A stretch of DNA of 5,581 bases from Synechococcales cyanobacterium PMM_0085 (GTDB taxonomy: Bacteria > Cyanobacteriota > Cyanobacteriia > Elainellales > Elainellaceae), in the NCBI GenBank assembly GCA_949127705.1, contig CASBQJ010000565.1:1-5581 (forward strand), in the 5' to 3' direction. The position numbers and the translations under genes are program-made. The notes under the pieces were generated by a model, which was not told the DNA's origin, ran no database searches, and worked only from the letters and a program-made list of their open reading frames with translations. Below are positions 1 to 3,667 of this stretch, piece by piece (position 1 is the stretch's first letter; each line of letters starts with the position of its first letter).

Positions 1-1
1 C

Positions 2-310
2 TACTTAGTGATGGAGCTGGTGCGAGAACCCTATGGCTCTTTTAGCACCACGCTGATTGAAATATTTGGGCTATTTTTGAACGTCTTAATCGCCCTAGAA
101 GTTCTAGAAAACATCACCGCTTATCTAAGAAAGCATGTGGTGCAGGTAGAGCTAGTGATTGTGACATCTCTAACAGCCGTCGCCCGTAAAATCATCATTT
201 TTGATTCTAAAAACGCGGGTGGGATAGATTTGATTGGCTTAGGCGTGGCGATTTTAACCCTGGCCATCAGCTATTGGCTGGTGCGGCGGACTAATCGGAG
301 CGCTCAGTAG
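2..310 (+). CDS. PsiE-family (phosphate-starvation-inducible) membrane protein, C-terminal part
   Basis: The reading frame is open to the left edge (codons TAC TTA before the first GTG/ATG), so this is the 3' part of a longer gene and the GTG at 8 is probably internal. The 102 visible residues hold three hydrophobic stretches, at about 18-36, 49-67 and 75-94. The middle part reads like the PsiE family: EVLENITAYL, then VVQVELVIVTSLTAVARK, then a conserved-looking IIIFD. The protein ends in a short positively charged tail (VRRTNRSAQ). PsiE proteins are small inner-membrane proteins of unclear biochemical role, named from an E. coli gene induced by phosphate starvation; many cyanobacterial members have no proven link to phosphate. 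I infer that one N-terminal membrane segment is missing. The stop is TAG at 308-310, and the gene converges with the small minus-strand gene 90 bp further on. Family assignment is from memory of the pattern. Confidence 0.8.
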   Translation, partial: YLVMELVREPYGSFSTTLIEIFGLFLNVLIALEVLENITAYLRKHVVQVELVIVTSLTAVARKIIIFDSKNAGGIDLIGLGVAILTLAISYWLVRRTNRSAQ

Positions 311-400
311 TAATACCTATTTGATTTCTGGTGATGGCAAAGGCTTTGGTAGGGAAATCGCCTGCCATGCGCTTACCGAGGTGAACTGTCCCATTTGACC

Positions 401-613
401 TTAGTCAAGCTTGAGAGAGTTGACCGGGACATCTTCCCAAGAATCTACGATGCGGAGGCGGGCGATCCAGCCAGAGGCTTTTTGCTCGGGTGTGAGGTTG
501 GAGGTGAAGGAGTCGTGGCAGTCTTTGGCCTGATCTGGGTCGCAACAGGCAATACAAGAGTAGATCAGCCCCGATGGATCGATCTGTTCGTTTACCCAAA
601 TTTGTAGTGTCAT
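401..613 (-). CDS. Small Cys-containing protein of unknown function (70 aa)
   Basis: I prefer this minus-strand frame to the plus-strand frame covering almost the same bases (395-607). It has an ATG with a good Shine-Dalgarno sequence (GGAG, the complement of 620-623, 6-nt spacer), follows two other minus-strand genes, and gives a balanced soluble protein. It starts MTLQIWVNEQ and contains C20-x2-C23-C24-x7-C32-H33, then a hydrophilic middle (LTPEQKASGW) and a Trp-containing end (IVDSWEDVP). There is no signal peptide or membrane segment. The clustered cysteines could bind a metal or form a redox pair, but no function can be given. It looks like one of the short conserved hypothetical proteins common in cyanobacteria, an impression and not a match I can verify. 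It lies 97 bp after the acetyltransferase stop, and a perfect inverted repeat at 652-668 sits upstream of its start, so it probably has its own promoter. Confidence 0.7.
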   Translation of the reverse strand: MTLQIWVNEQIDPSGLIYSCIACCDPDQAKDCHDSFTSNLTPEQKASGWIARLRIVDSWEDVPVNSLKLD

Positions 614-651
614 AGCTTGCTCCAGACGTATTTGGCTCTATGCCTATCTTT

Positions 652-668
652 AGTATTGCAGCAATACT
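652..668. promoter_or_regulatory. Perfect 8-bp inverted repeat, candidate operator of the 70-aa gene
   Basis: AGTATTGC (652-659) and GCAATACT (661-668) are exact reverse complements around one central base. The site lies in the 97-bp gap between the acetyltransferase stop and the small gene, 39 to 55 bp upstream of the small gene's ATG. On the minus strand its distal half contains TGCAATACT, which could serve as an extended -10 element (TG-N-AATACT, 4 of 6 matches to TATAAT), so a repressor bound here would block that promoter. It is not a terminator for the acetyltransferase: the loop is too tight for the full stem and no U-run follows. Both the operator and the promoter roles are inferred. 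Confidence 0.4.
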
Positions 669-712
669 GTGATCAGCAGAATTCAGCACGGGTTGCCTTA
701 AGATTCTGGGTC

Positions 713-1240
713 TTAAGCCTTAGATCGAGCAGCGAGATGGGCGATCGCATCCCCATCGACGCGACAGATCTGCCATTCCGCTAGCACAGTTGCGCCCATA
801 TGCTGATAGAAGGCGATCGCGGGTTCATTCCAATCCAGCACGCTCCATTCCAGTCGTCCGCAGTCTCGCTCTAGGGCTAGGCGAGCCAACTGAGCCAGCA
901 ATAATTTGCCCAAGCCTATGCCTCGATAGACGGGCAGCACAAACAGATCTTCTAAATAAATGCCCGGTTTGGTCAGAAAAGTTGAATAATTGGTAAAAAA
1001 TAGAGCAAAGCCGACAGCCTGCCCATCCACCTCTGCCAAAATTGCTTCCACAATCGGCCGCTCTAAGGCTGACGACTGCGTTCCCTTGTGTCCCAGATGC
1101 GTTGCCAGAGTTGCTGCATCTCCGGTCACTTCATGCGATAGCTTTTCGTACTCTGCTAACGCTTTGATCAGTCCAAATAGAGCGTCTGCATCTGCAGGAC
1201 GGGCAAAACGAATCAGAGGAGACGCGGGAGTAGAGTCCAT
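713..1240 (-). CDS. GNAT family N-acetyltransferase, diamine/thialysine acetyltransferase type
   Basis: This 175-residue single-domain acetyltransferase would move an acetyl group from acetyl-CoA to an amine in the cytoplasm. Residues 8-30 (LIRFARPADADALFGLIKAL) form the usual GNAT strand-helix opening. YEKLSHEV at 31-38, GFALFFTNYSTFL at 77-89 and GIYLEDLFV at 93-101 are hallmarks of the eukaryotic SSAT-like branch. The acetyl-CoA loop of motif A is YRGIGLGK at 105-112. Motif B is LEWSVLDWNEPAIAFY at 130-145, with Tyr145 at the place of the usual general acid. Length is normal for the branch (about 160-180). Likely substrates are polyamines, diamines or thialysine/lysine-like amines, but the exact one cannot be read from sequence. 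The ATG at 1240 is chosen because the domain starts eight residues later; the Shine-Dalgarno is weak (AAAG about 12 nt upstream). The sigma factor gene ends 156 bp upstream on the same strand. Confidence 0.9.
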   Translation of the reverse strand: MDSTPASPLIRFARPADADALFGLIKALAEYEKLSHEVTGDAATLATHLGHKGTQSSALERPIVEAILAEVDGQAVGFALFFTNYSTFLTKPGIYLEDLFVLPVYRGIGLGKLLLAQLARLALERDCGRLEWSVLDWNEPAIAFYQHMGATVLAEWQICRVDGDAIAHLAARSKA

Positions 1241-1301
1241 TGAGGGAATTCTTTAAAGGTAGGGGTAGGGAGTTGAAACCTGCTGCACCTGTTTCAGGTC
1301 G

Positions 1302-1327
1302 CCAGTTTAGGGAACCAGTTCAGGTCA
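1302..1327. repeat. Imperfect 13-bp tandem repeat upstream of the acetyltransferase gene
   Basis: CCAGTTTAGGGAA (1302-1314) is followed by CCAGTTCAGGTCA (1315-1327), identical at 10 of 13 positions. The octamer TTCAGGTC also appears at 1293-1300 and 1319-1326, exactly 26 bp apart, so the 13-bp period extends slightly leftward. A short inverted repeat, ACCTG TTT CAGGT, lies at 1287-1299. All are in the gap between the sigma factor stop and the acetyltransferase start. They may be regulator sites for the acetyltransferase, or decayed repeats; there is no way to tell from one sequence. Confidence 0.35.
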
Positions 1328-1366
1328 GCATTGGCACAAAAACCAGGGACGAACTTTTTCAATGCT
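1327..1366 (-). other. Hairpin-forming element after the sigma factor gene
   Basis: AGCATTG (1327-1333) and CAATGCT (1360-1366) are exact reverse complements. Directly inside them AAAAA (1338-1342) pairs with TTTTT (1355-1359), leaving a 4-nt bulge (GCAC at 1334-1337) and a 12-nt loop. The result is a 12-bp bulged stem about 30 nt after the sigma factor stop in the minus-strand transcript. No U-run follows, so it is not a classical intrinsic terminator. It could stabilise or process the 3' end of the sigma mRNA, or be part of the acetyltransferase leader. Confidence 0.35.
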
Positions 1367-1396
1367 CATCTGGAGGTCGTCTTTACATTTTCTAGA

Positions 1397-2743
1397 CTAC
1401 CGCAGCCAGCCCTTTAAACGTGCAGCCACCTGAGGTCGGCGCAGTTTACGCATGGCTTTGGTTTGAATTTGGCGAACGCGTTCGCGGGACAGATTGAACT
1501 GGTTCCCGACTTCTTCTAACGTATGGGTCTCTCCAGTTAGTAGCCCGTAGCGCAGCGAAATGATGTCTTTTTCGCGTTCGGTCAGCACATCTGCCAAAAC
1601 GGTGCAGATTTCATGACGCATCATCGCTTCGCTCATTTTTGCTTCGGGCGACTGGGTGCTGCTGTCTTCCAGCAATTCCATTAGTTCTGTATCTTCCCCT
1701 TTGCCCACCCGGTGATTGAGCGACAAGGAGCGCCGCCGCACCTGCTGAAGGTTGCGCAACTGATCGGCTGGAATATCGAGCGCTGCTGCTAGTTCTGCTT
1801 CGGTGGGGTTACGGTTGAGGTCGCGGCGCAGTTCACGATGGGCTTTTTTGAGTTTGTTGAGTTTTTCAACAATATGGATAGGTAGCCGAATGGTGCGAGC
1901 ATCATTGGCAATGGTGCGAGTGATCCCTTGGCGAATCCACCAATACGCATAGGTCGAAAACTTGTATCCTTTATCTGGATCAAACTTTTCGGTGGCTCGA
2001 TTTAGCCCGAGTGCCCCTTCTTGAATTAAATCTAGAAACGGCACACCCCGGTTGAGGTATCGTTTGGCGATCGAAACGACCAGCCGCAAATTAGAGCGGA
2101 TCATCTTGCGTTTAGCCGTGCGGCAGCGATGCAGGCGTTGGTCGAGCTGTCGTTCTGTGAGCTTAAACTCGGCAGCGATATCGGCCTTGACGGCTGTGCG
2201 TCCCAAGCATTCAGTCAGACGAGTGCGCACGTCTTCTACTTCAACTAAAAACTTGACTTGGCGAGATAGTTCAATTTCTTCGCCCGGTTGTAACAATGGA
2301 TAGCGCGCCATCTCTTTAAAGAAAGCACCGACCGCATCGTCAGAGGCTGTTTTTCGGTACCCCAACGAATAGCTGCTTCCCACCCTTTCGGAGGCGTCAT
2401 CATCACGTTCATCCCCAGATTCATCTAATTTTCGATCTGAAGAAAACTCTCCCATTAATTCGAGATCAATCGGGTCATCATCAAGGGCTGCGATCGCTGC
2501 CTCAGGGGCTGCATCAATTGGTTCAAGCGGATCAGGGCGATCGCTATCAATGCCATCCACAGCACTGTCTAGATCAGCACTGACTAAATCAGCAGCGTCT
2601 AGTAAAGGAGATTCTGCCAGACAAGTATCCAAATTTTCAAAAAAGCTGATATCAAAACGAGAATCTAGCCCAAAGGAGAGAGCTGACGCCACCTCGGGTG
2701 AGTCAATCACTGGTTCAGAATTGCGATTAAATAGTGCTGCCAT
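1397..2743 (-). CDS. sigC: Group 2 sigma-70 factor, SigC-like
   Basis: This 448-residue alternative sigma factor directs RNA polymerase to promoters. Residues 1-130 are a non-conserved acidic tail (positions 31-120: 30 Asp/Glu against 5 Lys/Arg). Region 1.2 starts at about 135 (DDAVGAFFKEMARYPLL). Region 2 runs 210-290: core-binding PFLDLIQEGALGLNRA (235-250), melting segment YKFSTYAYWWIRQ (260-272) and the -10-recognising helix to about 290 (ARTIRLPIH). Region 3 is about 291-370. Region 4 has TEREKDIISLRYGL (388-401) and the -35-reading helix-turn-helix TLEEVGNQFNLSRERVRQIQ (408-427). It is not the principal sigma: cyanobacterial SigA reads QEIGRIRLL in region 1.2, and the SigB/D/E branch reads LYLQEIGRVRLL. 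The FFKEMARYPLL form points to SigC, whose members are linked with stationary-phase, heat and nutrient responses; the symbol is by elimination and recall. Start: ATG at 2743 after a 7-T run, with AGGA 12 nt upstream, a weak ribosome site. Divergent from priA. Confidence 0.93.
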   Translation of the reverse strand: MAALFNRNSEPVIDSPEVASALSFGLDSRFDISFFENLDTCLAESPLLDAADLVSADLDSAVDGIDSDRPDPLEPIDAAPEAAIAALDDDPIDLELMGEFSSDRKLDESGDERDDDASERVGSSYSLGYRKTASDDAVGAFFKEMARYPLLQPGEEIELSRQVKFLVEVEDVRTRLTECLGRTAVKADIAAEFKLTERQLDQRLHRCRTAKRKMIRSNLRLVVSIAKRYLNRGVPFLDLIQEGALGLNRATEKFDPDKGYKFSTYAYWWIRQGITRTIANDARTIRLPIHIVEKLNKLKKAHRELRRDLNRNPTEAELAAALDIPADQLRNLQQVRRRSLSLNHRVGKGEDTELMELLEDSSTQSPEAKMSEAMMRHEICTVLADVLTEREKDIISLRYGLLTGETHTLEEVGNQFNLSRERVRQIQTKAMRKLRRPQVAARLKGWLR

Positions 2744-2788
2744 AAAAAAAGAGAATCCTAACTACTGTTTGCATCTATCTGTTGTGCC

Positions 2789-2812
2789 TGTGGAAAACTC
2801 TGTGGAAAACTC
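2789..2812 (-). promoter_or_regulatory. Two tandem DnaA-box-like 12-bp repeats upstream of the sigma factor gene
   Basis: The 12-bp unit TGTGGAAAACTC occurs twice, back to back and without mismatch (2789-2800, 2801-2812). Read on the minus strand each holds TTTTCCACA (complement of 2789-2797 and 2801-2809), the form of the DnaA box reported for cyanobacterial origins; E. coli's is TTATCCACA. The second unit overlaps a palindrome, ACTCT TT AGAGT (2809-2820). The pair lies 46-69 bp upstream of the sigma ATG, in its promoter or leader, and points toward that gene. One helical turn plus about 1.5 bp separates the boxes, so two DnaA monomers could bind on nearly the same face. DnaA control of the sigma gene is inferred; the exact repeat is seen directly. 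Confidence 0.5.
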
Positions 2813-3080
2813 TTTAGAGTGGTGAGAAGCATCCCTGAAAAAATGATGTGACTTTAGAACTATTCCGTTAGGTCTAGCGCAAGTTCTTAATATTTGTCGG
2901 CAGCTCTGATGGGTAAATCAATCAACAAAGGCGTTCAATCCGCTTAGCGATCGCAGGAATAAAATTAGCCTTTGCGGCCTTACCTATCGCTAAAACAGTT
3001 GTGCAAACTTTAACACCCTTAGTCCCAAGATGGGTATGTTTAGAACTAAATTTCTAAGTTTTTGATCACAACTTGGATAA

Positions 3081-3107
3081 CTATCTTAATTATTGTGGGC
3101 AAGATAG
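3081..3107. repeat. Short inverted repeat in the intergenic region
   Basis: CTATCTT (3081-3087) and AAGATAG (3101-3107) are exact reverse complements with a 13-nt spacer. The setting is AT-rich and no T-run follows on either strand, so a terminator is unlikely. A dimeric regulator site is possible but nothing else supports it. Confidence 0.25.
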
Positions 3108-3333
3108 ATCTAATTTGATTTGATCGCCTTAGATTGTCACTAGACTATCCGCTTCATCGCAGCTTGATCGGAATTAATCGCAATCTTGATCGCTGCTGAT
3201 CAGTGATTGGATCTCCACCGCTCTTAATCTGAGGCCGACTGGTAATTCTTGATACAGGGTAGGCAGGCAATAAACGTGCGGTTGCCAGATGGATCAGGTC
3301 TTGATTAATATCATGCTTTGCCGTAAACCTCCT

Positions 3334-3385
3334 GCGTGAATTGTTGCTTGACGTTGCCGAATAACAATTCATGCCTGCATGCAGG
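3334..3385. repeat. Strong hairpin joined to a perfect 12-bp palindrome
   Basis: TGAATTGTT (3337-3345) is the exact reverse complement of AACAATTCA (3363-3371). With G-U pairs at 3336/3372 and 3346/3362 and two further G-C pairs (3334/3374, 3335/3373), the stem is 13 bp around a 15-nt loop (3347-3361). It abuts CCTGCATGCAGG (3374-3385), a perfect palindrome. A third pairing, CTCCTGC (3329-3335) with GCAGGAG (3381-3387), competes with the base of the hairpin, so two alternative folds are possible. No T-run follows on either strand. It might be the core of a small RNA, a protein-binding cruciform, an RNA leader element of a long priA transcript, or the remnant of a small repeat element. Nothing here decides among these. 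Confidence 0.5.
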
Positions 3386-3567
3386 AGAGGATGGGGAAGT
3401 CGATCCAGATGCTTTCAATCGTATGGAATTATGGAGAAAAAATATTTAAACCAGACGTTGCTACTGTCAAAGGAACGTTTTCGCAGGCGAGTACTACGGG
3501 GTAGTAAAGGTGCCATTAACTAGCTTGAAACGATCGCCCCGCCTGCGGTTCATGCTCTCTCCCTGCC

Positions 3568-3600
3568 CTAAACCTGGTCTAAACCTGCTCTAAACTAGGG
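3568..3600 (+). promoter_or_regulatory. Three tandem 11-bp units resembling a cyanobacterial Pho box
   Basis: The units are CTAAACCT-GGT, CTAAACCT-GCT and CTAAACTA-GGG, at 3568, 3579 and 3590. Phosphate-regulon boxes bound by SphR/PhoB in cyanobacteria are described as 8-bp direct repeats, PyTTAAPyPy(T/A), with 3-bp spacers. Each unit here fits 7 of the 8 positions, always missing at position 3 (A for T), and the 3-bp spacing is exact. The array ends 67 bp before the priA start and points toward it. I see no good -10 at the usual distance after the last unit; TATTTT at 3633-3638 is the nearest and is too far. Binding is inferred. It could instead be a site for another helix-phased regulator. 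Confidence 0.45.
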
Positions 3601-3654
3601 GAAGGACTTGGCTGCTCCACGCTGTCGAAGCCTATTTTGAATTGTTCCGGTGCT

Positions 3655-3659
3655 GAGGA
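3655..3659 (+). promoter_or_regulatory. Ribosome binding site that sets the priA GTG start
   Basis: GAGGA lies 8 nt upstream of the in-frame GTG at 3668. The frame is closed by TGA at 3638-3640, so the only earlier in-frame start candidate is GTG at 3650, which has no such site. Later in-frame GTG codons (3713, 3737, 3752) also lack one. No in-frame ATG lies upstream of the conserved N-terminal domain. Confidence 0.65.
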
Positions 3660-3667
3660 ATTGTGTT

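Larger units (their letters stand above)
2744..3667. other. Long divergent intergenic region between sigC and priA (924 bp)
   Basis: No open frame here has both a credible ribosome site and a recognisable protein. The region is AT-richer than priA and carries the upstream signals of both flanking genes. From left to right: tandem DnaA-box-like repeats (2789-2812), a HIP1 site (2947-2954), a 10-bp direct repeat TTTAGAACTA (2853-2862 and 3039-3048), a small inverted repeat (3081-3107), a GATC cluster (3064-3295), a hairpin with an adjoining palindrome (3334-3385) and a triple 11-bp repeat (3568-3600). I looked for tRNA, 6S, SRP, tmRNA and RNase P RNA patterns and saw none. I could not find a convincing -35/-10 pair on either strand. 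The length leaves room for an unannotated small RNA. Confidence 0.7.

Noticed and set aside
334..368. Inverted repeat ATGGCA / TGCCAT between the convergent PsiE-family and 70-aa genes, as a shared terminator
   Set aside because: Only 6-bp arms with a 23-nt loop and no T-run on either side.
395..607. Plus-strand frame of 70 codons opposite the small minus-strand gene
   Set aside because: No ribosome site before it, an unlikely composition, and the minus-strand frame has a strong Shine-Dalgarno and fits the strand of the neighbouring genes.
990..1256. Plus-strand frame of 88 codons opposite the acetyltransferase
   Set aside because: Antisense shadow of a clear GNAT gene; no ribosome site or family pattern.
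2881..2916. Sigma-70 promoter for the sigma factor gene on the minus strand (TATTAA with TTACCC)
   Set aside because: Both hexamers match poorly and the spacing is 18; not better than chance in AT-rich DNA.
3249..3276. Plus-strand promoter with -35 TTGATA
   Set aside because: The -35 is good but no acceptable -10 lies 16-18 bp downstream, and it is 400 bp from priA.
3154..3372. Minus-strand frame of 72 codons in the intergenic region
   Set aside because: Arg/Ser-rich with no recognisable pattern, starts inside the hairpin, and has only AGG one base from the ATG, which is too close for a ribosome site.
3431..3523. Plus-strand mini-frame of 30 residues, Lys/Arg-rich (starts MEKKYLNQTL)
   Set aside because: Only a weak GGA four bases upstream and no homology I recognise. 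A real small protein is not excluded, but the evidence is too thin to annotate.
2744..3667. Chromosomal replication origin
   Set aside because: Only two DnaA boxes, no dnaA or dnaN nearby and no skew information from a short window; kept as a check and not a call.
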